DNA from: an uncultured Christensenellaceae bacterium
GTDB lineage: Bacteria > Bacillota > Clostridia > Christensenellales > MGBC116941
Direction of reading: 5' to 3'
NCBI GenBank assembly: GCA_910585035.1
Contig: CAJUEF010000017.1
Span: 1-25,326, forward strand
Length of the DNA stretch: 25,326 bases
Part shown: piece by piece, positions 1 through 8,052 of the stretch
Layout: every line of letters starts with the position of its first letter
Numbering within the stretch: position 1 is the first letter of the stretch
Position numbers and translations under genes: made by a program
Notes under the pieces: model-generated
What the model was told of the DNA's origin: nothing
Databases searched by the model: none
The model's input: only the letters and a program-made list of their open reading frames with translations

Positions 1-48
1 TGTTTGTGTCTGCTAAAGTATATTATTTGGTATATGGTTTTCTTTTGT

Positions 49-180
49 GGTGCTGTCCAAATCTTTGATTTGGAGACAGCACCTATGCAAGGATTGCAAG
101 GGAGGGCAAGCCACAGGCGCTTGTCGATTGGCTGCAATCTACTGCTGCTCCACCTTTCTTTTTTCTAAAAGAAAGGTGGA
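49..180. repeat. Chain of four palindromes in the intergenic region
   Basis: Four inverted repeats follow one another in non-coding DNA just past the metH stop. (1) Arms 49-63 and 67-83, 15 bp with a 2-nt bulge and a TTT loop. (2) TGCAA/TTGCA at 86-90 and 94-98. (3) Arms 105-111 and 119-125, 7 bp including one G-U pair. (4) Perfect 14-bp arms 149-162 and 167-180 around TTCT. None is followed by a T tract on either strand, so they do not look like ordinary intrinsic terminators, although hairpin 4 could help end the metH transcript. The composition suggests a dispersed palindromic intergenic repeat (REP-like) or a structured RNA. No second copy is present in this window. Confidence 0.55.
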
Positions 181-199
181 AAAGAGAAGCAGGGAAAAA

Positions 200-2542
200 C
201 TACTTACCAAAATGCTTTCCGGCAAGCTTAACGGATTCGTTAGCGTCCTTGGCGTAATAATCTGCGCCGACCATTTTGGCATATTCATCATTTAAAACAG
301 CGCCGCCAACCATTGTTTTACAGTCCAGCCCGTTTTCGTGAATGGCATCAATGGTGCGCTGCATGTTTTTAACCGTGGTAGTCATAAGGGCGCTTAAGCC
401 TACAAGAGAGGTTTTATGCTTTTTAATAGCGGCAACAACCTCTTCAACAGGCACGTCTTTTCCCAGGTCAATAACCTCGTAACCATAATTGGATAAAAGC
501 ATTTTAACGATGTTTTTGCCTATGTCGTGAATATCGCCTTCAACGGTGGCAACGATAATTTTATCGTGCTTTACCTCTGCTTCGGTGTTGTGCTTGCTGA
601 GCACCTCAAAGCCGTTTTTAACGGTCTCAGCGCTGAGCATAAGCTGGGGCAGAAATATCTTTCCGGTCTCGTAATAATTACCGACAACGTCCAAAGCGGG
701 GATAAAGTAGTTATCTATAATATCCATAGGCGCATGGGTTTTAAGCATATTTTCAACCATAGGTGCGGCTTCGTCTTTAAGCCCTTTAATTATAACGGAC
801 TTTAAATCGTCGTCGCCTGCATTTGCGGGAGCGGATACAGGGGCGGAGACAGCCGCATATTTTTCAATAAACGCCTGACCGCTTTTATCCTGGCAGTTAA
901 ACACGCGAAAGCTGTTGACAACGTCCATAATTTCTCTAGAGCAAGGGTTGACTATAGGTGCGTCCAGCCCTGCGCCAAAGGCAGCGGCTAGGAATACCGA
1001 GTTTAAAAGAGGGCGGCTAGGCAAACCAAAGGACACGTTGCTAACGCCAAGGACGCATTTAACGCCAAATTCTTTTTTGACCAGCTTAATAGCCTCAAGG
1101 GTGGTTAAAACCTGCTCTTGCTGGGCGCTGGCAGTGAGCACAAGGCAGTCTATTAAAATATCTTCTTTTGGGATGCCGTATTTTGCGGCGGTTTCTATTA
1201 TGCGGCGGGCGATTTCCAGCCTGCCCTCTGCCGTGGAAGGAATGCCGCTTTTATCAAGGCACAGCCCGAGAACGCATGCGCCATATTTTCTGGCTATTGG
1301 GAAAATCTTATCCATGGTTTCCATATCGCCGTTTACAGAGTTAATAAGGGGCTTACCCTTATAATGGCGAACGGCGTTTTCCACTGCTGCGCTGTCGGTA
1401 CTGTCTATTTGAAGGGGCAGAGACACACAGGACTGAATGCTGATAACGGCTTTTTTAAGAACGTCGCTCTCGTCTATTTCCGGCAGGCCCACATTGACGT
1501 CAAGAATGTCCGCACCGTTTTCCTTTTGGCTTATGGCTTCGCCGAGAATATAATCGTAGTTTTCTTTTTTCAGAGCTTCCTTTAGTTTTGGCTTGCCTGT
1601 GGGATTTATTCTTTCGCCTATAAGGCTGATTTTACCATCCATAATAACTGTGCTGCTGTCTGAGCATATAGCGGTTACGGGCTTTGGTGAAATAGCCACA
1701 GGGGTCATGTCTGCAAGGGAAGCGCGCATTTTGGAGATAAACCCAGGAGTAGTGCCGCAGCAGCCCCCAAGAATACGCACGCCAAGACCTGCCATTTCTT
1801 TCATGCGGGCAGCGTATACATCGCTGCTGTAACCGTAATTACCGTCTAAATCCGGCAGACCTGCGTTTGCCTGAACCATTACGGGAGCTTTGGAATATTC
1901 TAAAATCGTCTTTACTATTGGCAAAAGCTCGTCAGGACCGAGGGAGCAGTTGACACCAAGGGCGTCAACGCCAAGACCGCTTAGGGTAATTGTGGCGGAA
2001 AGAGGGTCTGTACCCACGAAGGTACGGCCGTTTTCCTGATAGGACATAGTGGCGAAAACAGGCAGGGAGGTGTTTTCCTTTGCTGCAAGAATGCCTATTT
2101 TAAGCTCCATTAAATCGGAGAAGGTCTCAAAAATAATTACGTTCGCCCCCGCTTTTTCTCCTGCAACAACCTGTTCTTTAAAAATGTCGTAGGCATCTTC
2201 AAAGGAAAGCGTGCCAAGAGGGGAGAGAAGCTGACCTATTGGGCCAACGTCCAGGGCAACGTATTTCGGGTTGGCCGCCTTTGCGTTATTAACTGCGGCG
2301 GTAATAAGGTCTGCAATAGACGTATCGGGTATTTTATGTCTGTTTGCACCAAAGGTGTTGGTTGTAACACAGTCGCATCCGGCTTCAACGTATGCTTTGT
2401 GTATGCTTTGGAGAAGCTCAGGATTTTTAAGGCTTAGCATATCAGGTATTTCGCCTACCTTCATGCCGCTTTTTTGCAGCATTGTGCCCATGGCGCCGTC
2501 AAAAATAAGATGGCTATTCTTTATGTGTTCCAGTATTGTCAC
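200..2542 (-). CDS. metH: Cobalamin-dependent methionine synthase, lacking the reactivation domain
   Basis: Transfers the methyl group of 5-methyltetrahydrofolate through cobalamin to homocysteine, making methionine in the cytosol. Of 780 residues, about 1-285 form the homocysteine/zinc barrel with the expected zinc ligands Cys199 (GVNCS) and Cys261-Cys262 (GGCCG). Residues about 300-560 form the pterin-binding barrel (GERINPTG at 309-316). Residues about 575-780 form the helical cap and Rossmann cobalamin domain, with GDIHDIG at 669-675, where His672 should be the lower cobalt ligand. The AdoMet-binding reactivation domain of the roughly 1200-residue E. coli-type enzyme is absent; it is encoded by the upstream gene, which this gene overlaps by 29 bases. 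It is the last gene of the metF operon. A cobalamin methyltransferase of other specificity is less likely given both barrels and the neighbours. Confidence 0.93.
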   Translation of the reverse strand: MTILEHIKNSHLIFDGAMGTMLQKSGMKVGEIPDMLSLKNPELLQSIHKAYVEAGCDCVTTNTFGANRHKIPDTSIADLITAAVNNAKAANPKYVALDVGPIGQLLSPLGTLSFEDAYDIFKEQVVAGEKAGANVIIFETFSDLMELKIGILAAKENTSLPVFATMSYQENGRTFVGTDPLSATITLSGLGVDALGVNCSLGPDELLPIVKTILEYSKAPVMVQANAGLPDLDGNYGYSSDVYAARMKEMAGLGVRILGGCCGTTPGFISKMRASLADMTPVAISPKPVTAICSDSSTVIMDGKISLIGERINPTGKPKLKEALKKENYDYILGEAISQKENGADILDVNVGLPEIDESDVLKKAVISIQSCVSLPLQIDSTDSAAVENAVRHYKGKPLINSVNGDMETMDKIFPIARKYGACVLGLCLDKSGIPSTAEGRLEIARRIIETAAKYGIPKEDILIDCLVLTASAQQEQVLTTLEAIKLVKKEFGVKCVLGVSNVSFGLPSRPLLNSVFLAAAFGAGLDAPIVNPCSREIMDVVNSFRVFNCQDKSGQAFIEKYAAVSAPVSAPANAGDDDLKSVIIKGLKDEAAPMVENMLKTHAPMDIIDNYFIPALDVVGNYYETGKIFLPQLMLSAETVKNGFEVLSKHNTEAEVKHDKIIVATVEGDIHDIGKNIVKMLLSNYGYEVIDLGKDVPVEEVVAAIKKHKTSLVGLSALMTTTVKNMQRTIDAIHENGLDCKTMVGGAVLNDEYAKMVGADYYAKDANESVKLAGKHFGK

Positions 2543-3206
2543 AGGTGTTGCCTCCTTTGCGAAGTTTACAGGTGTTTCTAATGCTGCATACGCTGCATTT
2601 GTCGGAAATTATCTCTCTTGCAGTGTCTGAAAGGCCGAGAATTGCCGTAACGGATTTTACGGGAACAAGAAGATTGCTTGGAGTTAGGGTTATTCCCGCC
2701 AGCTTTTCAGGGGTGAGCAGCTTAAATATGGTTTTTTGGGCGGAAAGGGGAAGATCCCCATAGCCGGGACTGAAGCGGAAGTTATGTTTCTTTTTGCCTG
2801 TTTTTTCCAGTATTTCCGCTTCAACAGCGTCGCACACCTGCTCTACAAGGGCGGAGCCGCAGCTGTTAAAAATTATGCTCTTTGCCTGGTCTGCAGTTTG
2901 CAGCATATTTAAACGGTGGTCAAACATTGCGCCGATTGTAACGCCCATAAGGGCGCAGGTGTCGCATCCTGTTAGGTGATTATATATATCCTTCCCTTCT
3001 AGAAAAAGCCCTGAACTGCCGATTTCAACACCGCCGCTTGTGTGGGAAATGGGGTATATTTTATAGGTGTAGGCAGGATGAGCAGTTTCGAGACACTGCT
3101 TTATAGCGTCGTCAATAATAAGGGCAAGATGCTCGTCAATCTCCTGTCCTTTATAGCCCATATAGCGAAGAGCCTGCTCTTTATCTATGTAATCTATTTT
3201 AATCAA
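2514..3206 (-). CDS. Methionine synthase reactivation (AdoMet-binding) subunit
   Basis: Separate 230-residue version of the C-terminal activation domain of MetH, which binds AdoMet and remethylates cobalamin after oxidation to cob(II)alamin. Seen: a motif RFSPGYGDLP at about 144-153, matching the AdoMet-binding R-x-x-PGY signature, preceded by a mostly helical N-terminal part. The tail carries Cys204, Cys207, Cys213 and Cys222 (pattern C-x2-C-x5-C-x8-C), a possible metal-binding knuckle. It overlaps metF by 4 bases (ATGA) and metH by 29 bases, so the three products are probably translationally coupled. Split MetH arrangements are known in Thermotoga and in many Clostridia. The reductant partner is not visible here. 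Confidence 0.88.
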   Translation of the reverse strand: MIKIDYIDKEQALRYMGYKGQEIDEHLALIIDDAIKQCLETAHPAYTYKIYPISHTSGGVEIGSSGLFLEGKDIYNHLTGCDTCALMGVTIGAMFDHRLNMLQTADQAKSIIFNSCGSALVEQVCDAVEAEILEKTGKKKHNFRFSPGYGDLPLSAQKTIFKLLTPEKLAGITLTPSNLLVPVKSVTAILGLSDTAREIISDKCSVCSIRNTCKLRKGGNTCDNTGTHKE

Positions 3207-4054
3207 CTTTTTACCGCCTTAAAAAGCTCTTTTGCAATGTGAGGTTTATTCATGGTGTAAAGGTGAACGCCGTTTACTCCTGCAGATTTAAGCTCTTCAA
3301 TCTGTTTACATGCGTATTCAATGCCTGCTTTTTGAAGGCTTTCTTTATCGTCCTGATACTTTGTAAGGATGCGAATTATTTTACCTGGGAGGGAAACGCC
3401 ACACATATAAATCATACGTTCTACCTGTTCTTTGCTTAAAATAGGCATAACGCCAGCACAAACGGGAGCGTTTATTCCTGCCGCCCGCAGCTTTTCCAGG
3501 TAATTTAGAAAAATGCCGGATTCAAAACTGAGCTGACTTATGAGGAAAAAAGCTCCGGCGTCAATTTTTTGCTTGCAGTATTCAACCTCTTTGTCTATAT
3601 CGTTACAGTCAATATGGGTTTCGGGATAGCATGCGCCGCTGACGCAAAAGCCTTCGGAATATACTTCGCTTATCAGCTCTTTTGCATAGGTGTAATCATT
3701 CAGGGGCTGGGATTCAAGGGGTCTGTCTCCTCTAAGCGCCAGCACGTTGGAAATATTGCGGGTTTTAAAAAGTTCCAGTCGCTGTTTTACCTGTTCTTTA
3801 GTAAGAGTAAGACACGTCATATGAACCACGGGTTCAATGTCGTATTTGCTTTTTAAGTAGCTGCAAAGGTCAATGGTGTTATCTGAATGTATTGTGCCTC
3901 CTGCGCCGCAGGTAACGCTGATGAAATCAGGTTTAAGGGTGCTGAGCTCGTCCAGTATTGGTATGGACGCAGTTATATCCAAATCGTTTTTGGGCGGAAA
4001 GATTTCAAGAGACGCCAAAAACTCATTTTCGTAAAACATTTGTGAAATATGCAT
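3203..4054 (-). CDS. metF: Methylenetetrahydrofolate reductase
   Basis: Flavoenzyme reducing 5,10-methylenetetrahydrofolate to 5-methyltetrahydrofolate, the methyl donor used by the MetH encoded downstream. At 283 residues it has the bacterial length. Visible motifs: SLEIFPPK, whose Glu17 matches the catalytic glutamate of the family, the VTCGAGG strand (47-53), and LALRGD (105-110) with the conserved folate-contacting aspartate. The start is supported by an AAGAAAGG ribosome binding site (complement of 4063-4070) and by an upstream promoter. It is the first gene of the operon. I looked for a SAM riboswitch or T-box in the leader and saw none; only about 50 bases separate the -10 box from the start codon. 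Confidence 0.94.
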   Translation of the reverse strand: MHISQMFYENEFLASLEIFPPKNDLDITASIPILDELSTLKPDFISVTCGAGGTIHSDNTIDLCSYLKSKYDIEPVVHMTCLTLTKEQVKQRLELFKTRNISNVLALRGDRPLESQPLNDYTYAKELISEVYSEGFCVSGACYPETHIDCNDIDKEVEYCKQKIDAGAFFLISQLSFESGIFLNYLEKLRAAGINAPVCAGVMPILSKEQVERMIYMCGVSLPGKIIRILTKYQDDKESLQKAGIEYACKQIEELKSAGVNGVHLYTMNKPHIAKELFKAVKS

Positions 4055-4103
4055 GATTTTTACCTTTCTTTATGTAATTAATACTATAAAACTACGATAT
4101 TTA

Positions 4104-4132
4104 ATTATATCAACATTGTATTATCTAGTCAA
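4104..4132 (-). promoter_or_regulatory. Promoter of the metF operon
   Basis: On the minus strand a -35 box TTGACT (complement of 4127-4132) and a perfect -10 box TATAAT (complement of 4104-4109) are separated by 17 bases. Transcription should begin near 4097, about 43 bases before the metF start codon. A leader that short leaves no room for a riboswitch. Confidence 0.75.
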
Positions 4133-4273
4133 CAATTCTGTTTGTTTATTAGTATTTGACTTTTTAAAACGAATTAAATTGAATGAAAGAATAATATAAA
4201 ATTCATATTACGTGCAAAAAATTACAAAACTACGGAAAATTTATATAAAAAATGAATTATTTGAAAAAACACA

Positions 4274-4301
4274 TTGCACTTTTCTAGAAATTAATTATAA
4301 T
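4274..4301 (+). promoter_or_regulatory. Promoter of gdhA
   Basis: TTGCAC at 4274-4279 and TATAAT at 4296-4301 with a 16-base spacer. The predicted start is near 4308, giving a short leader with the ribosome binding site AAAGGTGG at 4314-4321 before the ATG at 4331. Of the divergent intergenic region, 4133-4273 is very AT-rich and shows no other convincing signal. Confidence 0.75.
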
Positions 4302-4330
4302 GGTATATATATGAAAGGTGGTAAAATTTT

Positions 4331-5674
4331 ATGGCGATTAAGAATAGTTATTTGCAGGGAGTTTTGGAAGATGTAAAAAAGAGAAATCCCGGAGAGCCGG
4401 AGTTTCTCCAGGCTGTAACCGAAGTTTTGGAATCTCTTGAACCTGTTGCCGATAAAAGGCCTGATTTAATCGAGGCAGGGGTGTTTGACTGTATTGTTGA
4501 GCCGGAGCGTATTATTAAATTCCGTGTGCCTTGGATGGACGATAATGGAAAGGTGCATGTGAACAGGGGCTTTAGAATTCAGTTTAACTCAGCTATAGGA
4601 CCTTATAAGGGCGGTCTTCGTCTGCATCCTTCCGTTAACGAGAGCGTTATTAAATTCCTTGGTTTTGAGCAGGTGTTTAAAAATTCTCTTACAGGTCTTC
4701 CAATAGGCGGCGGCAAGGGCGGAAGCGACTTTGATCCTAAGGGAAAGAGCGATAACGAAGTAATGCGTTTTTGCCAAAGTTTTATGACTGAGCTTTACCG
4801 CCATATAGGCGCTGATACAGACGTGCCTGCCGGTGATATTGGCGTGGGAGCAAGGGAAATAGGTTACCTTTTTGGGCAGTATAAAAAAATTACAAATGAA
4901 TACGTTGGAGTGCTTACAGGTAAAGGACTTACTTATGGAGGAAGCCTGGCAAGAAAAGAGGCGACAGGCTATGGGCTTTGTTATTTTACAAATGAAATGC
5001 TTGCTGATAAAGGAGATAGTTTTAAAGGCAAGACTGTTGTAATTTCGGGCTCAGGTAACGTTGCAATTTATGCTACGGAAAAAGCAACCGAGCTTGGCGG
5101 AAAGGTTATTGCTCTTAGTGATTCAAACGGCTATATTGTGGATGAAGACGGAATTGATCTTGACCTTGTAAAACAGATTAAAGAGGTTGAGAGAAAGAGA
5201 ATTAAGGAATATGTAAACACTAAAAAGAATGCAAAATATGTTGAGGGATGTTCCGGAATATGGAGCGTTAAGTGCGACATTGCCCTTCCTTGCGCAACTC
5301 AAAATGAGCTGGATGAAAAGGCAGCAAATGAGCTGGTTGCAGGCGGATGTAAGCTTGTTGCAGAAGGCGCTAACATGCCTTGCACTCCACAGGCTGTAGA
5401 TGTGTTTAGAAAAAACAAGATCCTTTTTGGACCTGCAAAAGCTGCTAATGCCGGCGGCGTTGCAACATCTGCTCTTGAGATGTCACAGAATTCTATGAGA
5501 TACGGCTGGAGCTTTGAAGAAGTTGACGGCAAACTGCAGGGTATTATGAAGAGCATATTTGAGAATGCTGCAAAAGCTGCCAAAGAATACGGTTTTGAGG
5601 ATGATTTGGTGGTTGGAGCTAACATTGCAGGCTTTTTAAAGGTTGCTGAAACAATGAAGGCATACGGAGTATAA
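4331..5674 (+). CDS. gdhA: Hexameric glutamate dehydrogenase
   Basis: Reversible oxidative deamination of glutamate to 2-oxoglutarate and ammonia with NAD(P), linking nitrogen assimilation or amino-acid fermentation to central carbon. At 447 residues it matches the short hexameric family (about 450). Seen: PYKGGLR (91-97) with the substrate lysine, GGGKGG (126-131) with the catalytic Lys129, PAGDIGVG (166-173) with the catalytic aspartate, and the nucleotide-binding loop GSGNVA at 240-245. Coenzyme preference cannot be read safely from the sequence. It is a single-gene unit with its own promoter and a strong terminator. Its high-scoring ribosome site and G/C-ending codons are consistent with strong expression. 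Confidence 0.96.
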   Translation: MAIKNSYLQGVLEDVKKRNPGEPEFLQAVTEVLESLEPVADKRPDLIEAGVFDCIVEPERIIKFRVPWMDDNGKVHVNRGFRIQFNSAIGPYKGGLRLHPSVNESVIKFLGFEQVFKNSLTGLPIGGGKGGSDFDPKGKSDNEVMRFCQSFMTELYRHIGADTDVPAGDIGVGAREIGYLFGQYKKITNEYVGVLTGKGLTYGGSLARKEATGYGLCYFTNEMLADKGDSFKGKTVVISGSGNVAIYATEKATELGGKVIALSDSNGYIVDEDGIDLDLVKQIKEVERKRIKEYVNTKKNAKYVEGCSGIWSVKCDIALPCATQNELDEKAANELVAGGCKLVAEGANMPCTPQAVDVFRKNKILFGPAKAANAGGVATSALEMSQNSMRYGWSFEEVDGKLQGIMKSIFENAAKAAKEYGFEDDLVVGANIAGFLKVAETMKAYGV

Positions 5675-5698
5675 TTATATAGACTTTGTGCAGTTTAC

Positions 5699-5730
5699 GG
5701 CGTAATGATAACTTATCATTACGCCTTTTT
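5699..5730 (+). terminator. Intrinsic terminator after gdhA
   Basis: Perfect 13-bp inverted repeat, GGCGTAATGATAA at 5699-5711 and its complement at 5713-5725, immediately followed by TTTTT and further T-rich DNA. In the RNA the apex opens to a small loop. Confidence 0.9.
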
Positions 5731-5762
5731 ATTTGTTTTCTTTTGTGTTAAAATGTACTCAA

Positions 5763-5768
5763 TATAAT
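5763..5768 (+). promoter_or_regulatory. Possible -10 box for the solute-binding protein gene
   Basis: TATAAT 55-60 bases before the chosen start codon, just beyond the gdhA terminator. No good -35 box lies at 16-18 bases, so either activation is needed or the promoter is weak. If it is used, the upstream in-frame codons at 5768 and 5771 would lie before or at the transcription start, which supports the downstream start. Confidence 0.4.
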
Positions 5769-5821
5769 TGATGAAAATTAAGTTGTGTTTTGACTTGTAT
5801 TTTATTTTTTGGAGGCAAATG

Positions 5822-7522
5822 ATGAAAAAGGCAATTTCCATAGTTTTATCTGCAGTGCTGTGTTTTATACTTATAATGCCTGTGACTGCACAGGAAAACT
5901 TAAGAGCGGCGTATAAAGAAGAAGTGAAAATGAATACCTTTAGGGATATTGGTGATTTTTCTCCTTATAGCGTTGCTGACGATGTGGAATACGAGGCTAT
6001 GAGGTATGTATTTGACTGTTTATATTACATAGATGAAAATGACAGGGCAAAAGAAATGATGGGTCATAGCCTTTTTATAAGTGATGATAATATGGAATAC
6101 AGAATTACTTTAAGAGATAATTTAAAGTGGCATGACGGCAGCACCATTACAGTAGATGACGTGGTTTTTACATTTGAAAATGCAAAAAATGTGGCTTGGT
6201 ATAAAAACTGTGCCAGAGCTATTGAAAGTGTCAGCGCAGAGGGGAACACCATAATATTTAGGCTGAAATATGCAGACCCGGTGTTTATGAAAGAAGCAAT
6301 TACATATGTTCCAATTGTTCCAAAGGCCTATTATGAAAAGGGAGAATATGTGAGTGTTGGCAGCGGAGCATATATGATTTTGGAAATCAATGAGGGAAAG
6401 AGCTATGTGCTTGGCAGTACAGACTATTATCTCACAGATGTCAATGCAGGAAGAATTGTTATAGATATTCTTGGAAGCGAGCAGGAATGTGCTAAGGCTG
6501 TGATGCGGGGAGAATATTGGTCAACTTTTGGTAATCTTGGATTTGACAGTTTTAATCTTTACGATAAGGATATACATGATGTTATAAATATTTACGGTAT
6601 GACATCAGATGTGTTTTTTATGAATAATGAAAATCCGTATTTAAGCGATGTTAATTTGAGAAAAGCGGTTTCTAAAGTAATAGATTATGATAAAATAGTA
6701 AACGAGGTTTACGGAGGAAAGGCCGATAAGGGTTCGCCGGGGTTTTTTAACCAAAAGCTTGGATATGCAAATAAAGAGCTTGAATACAATAATAATATCG
6801 ATGAGGCAAAGCAGCTTCTTTTAAACTCAGGATATGGCTTTGAAGCTGGAATATTAAAAGATAAAAACCACAGCATAGTTTCTTTTGACGTTTTGACAAA
6901 AGAAGGACAGCCACAAAAAATTGCAGAAATTATTAAAGAAGGTCTTTTAAGTATAGGAATTAATGCAGAAATTGTAAGCGCTGATAAAGACGGGCTTTTG
7001 GAGAAGTTAAAAAGCGGAGATTATCAAACGGCTATAGTCAATTTAGACAGCTATTATCAATATTGTGAATCTAACTTAAATTTGCTGTTAAATGATGAAT
7101 ATGCAAATTACAGCAGATATAAATCTAATACCCTGGGAGATGCACTCAATAAATATGCCAAAGCTATGGATGTATATGAGCGTCATGATGCGCTTATGCA
7201 GTTACAGACCCTTATAGGTGAAGAAGCGCCGTTTATAACCCTTTGTTATCCAAAGCAGTTAAACGCCTATGAAAAAGGAGTTTATAATACCTTTGCTTAT
7301 AAAGAGGGAGTGGGAATTTACTCTGTTTTAAGCTTTATAACCAATAAAAAATCCATAGCAGCAGATGGAAACACAAAGGTGCTTATGGGACCTGAAAAGG
7401 GGAATATGAGTATGTTTGCAGTTTCCGCAGTTGTAATAGGAATTATTGCTTTGGGATTTGTTTCATTATATTTTGTAAACAGATATAAAAACAGGAATAC
7501 CATCGGTAAAGGAGACGCCTGA
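5822..7522 (+). CDS. Family 5 (oligopeptide-type) solute-binding protein with C-terminal membrane anchor
   Basis: Extracellular binding protein of the peptide/nickel ABC-transporter family (SBP_bac_5), 566 residues. The family hallmark L-R-D-x-x-K-W-H-D-G followed by DDVVFTFE is present near residues 98-118, as are the DVNLRKAVSKVIDYDKI-type segment and the C-terminal lobe. The N-terminus is a signal peptide (MKKAIS, hydrophobic core, likely cut after Ala23 in VTAQE). There is no lipobox: the only nearby cysteine, Cys14, is preceded by Leu. Instead residues about 531-553 form a transmembrane helix followed by a basic tail, so the protein should be membrane-tethered at its C-terminus. The start at 5822 follows GGAGG (5811-5815); earlier in-frame codons at 5768/5771 lack such a site. 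No permease or ATPase genes are adjacent. The ligand is unknown; a sensor or orphan binding role is possible. Confidence 0.8.
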   Translation: MKKAISIVLSAVLCFILIMPVTAQENLRAAYKEEVKMNTFRDIGDFSPYSVADDVEYEAMRYVFDCLYYIDENDRAKEMMGHSLFISDDNMEYRITLRDNLKWHDGSTITVDDVVFTFENAKNVAWYKNCARAIESVSAEGNTIIFRLKYADPVFMKEAITYVPIVPKAYYEKGEYVSVGSGAYMILEINEGKSYVLGSTDYYLTDVNAGRIVIDILGSEQECAKAVMRGEYWSTFGNLGFDSFNLYDKDIHDVINIYGMTSDVFFMNNENPYLSDVNLRKAVSKVIDYDKIVNEVYGGKADKGSPGFFNQKLGYANKELEYNNNIDEAKQLLLNSGYGFEAGILKDKNHSIVSFDVLTKEGQPQKIAEIIKEGLLSIGINAEIVSADKDGLLEKLKSGDYQTAIVNLDSYYQYCESNLNLLLNDEYANYSRYKSNTLGDALNKYAKAMDVYERHDALMQLQTLIGEEAPFITLCYPKQLNAYEKGVYNTFAYKEGVGIYSVLSFITNKKSIAADGNTKVLMGPEKGNMSMFAVSAVVIGIIALGFVSLYFVNRYKNRNTIGKGDA

Positions 7523-7523
7523 T

Positions 7524-7991
7524 ATGCTTACGGAAATGCCAACGGAGGAAATGATAAGCAAGTGGAAAAGGGTATACAGTGAATATAGGGGAAAGCTTAA
7601 ACCAAACAGAAAGAGTTCATATGAGCTTGTTGAATATTTAAAGAACAGTTATCCCTTAAAAGAAATGGACGACAGGAAATTTGAAAATATGGTAACTGAA
7701 GAAATGATGGAAAACGACTTTTCCATGGAGAAGCTGGAAAAGGGAAAGACACCGAGAATAGTCAGCTTTAAAGTGCTTAATATCGGTGATGGAGAAAGGC
7801 TTTATAAAAAGCAGGATAAGATTTTTAAAGGTCTTGATATAATAATTGGAATAGATATGGAAACGGGGTATTTTCACATTGAAGGCAGCAGCATACTGTA
7901 TGACGAGCTGTTTAAATTTCGGGGGCTGGATGAGCAGGATTTGAGTAATTATTTTTTAGTATACGAATATGTTAAACAGATGGACAAATAA
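7524..7991 (+). CDS. Uncharacterised protein, cotranscribed with the binding protein
   Basis: A 155-residue, charged, soluble protein with no signal peptide or membrane segment; I do not recognise a family. The first roughly 75 residues are helical and rich in Lys, Glu and Met. The second half (about 80-155) looks like an alpha/beta domain, with strands around SFKVLNIGDGERL, DIIIGIDMETGYFHI and a final helix. The start lies one base after the stop of the binding-protein gene, with AAAGGAGA at 7507-7514 as ribosome site, so both are on one mRNA and their products may act together. Presumably cytosolic, while the partner is extracellular, so any link would be indirect or regulatory. No function is assigned. 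Confidence 0.75.
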   Translation: MLTEMPTEEMISKWKRVYSEYRGKLKPNRKSSYELVEYLKNSYPLKEMDDRKFENMVTEEMMENDFSMEKLEKGKTPRIVSFKVLNIGDGERLYKKQDKIFKGLDIIIGIDMETGYFHIEGSSILYDELFKFRGLDEQDLSNYFLVYEYVKQMDK

Positions 7992-8020
7992 AAAGAGAAC
8001 GCAAATTCCGTTCTCTTTTT
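7990..8020. terminator. Bidirectional intrinsic terminator
   Basis: 12-bp stem AAAAAGAGAACG (7990-8001) / CGTTCTCTTTTT (8009-8020) with a 7-base loop. It has T runs in both directions and lies between the convergent genes ending at 7991 and 8053, so it can serve both. The stem overlaps the last base of the upstream stop codon. Confidence 0.88.
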
Positions 8021-8052
8021 ATTCTAATTTATATTTATTGATTAACAAAAGC

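Noticed and set aside
915..1832. Long plus-strand open frames antisense to metH
   Set aside because: They lie wholly within metH, lack ribosome sites and have no recognisable protein character; metH is supported by catalytic motifs.
4088..4234. Direct repeat AAAACTACG at 4088-4096 and 4226-4234
   Set aside because: A single 9-base match in AT-rich DNA, 138 bases apart, is easily due to chance and does not align with the two promoters in a consistent way.
4055..4330. SAM riboswitch or T-box in the metF-gdhA intergenic region
   Set aside because: The metF promoter lies too close to the gene and no conserved riboswitch helices or T-box sequence are visible.
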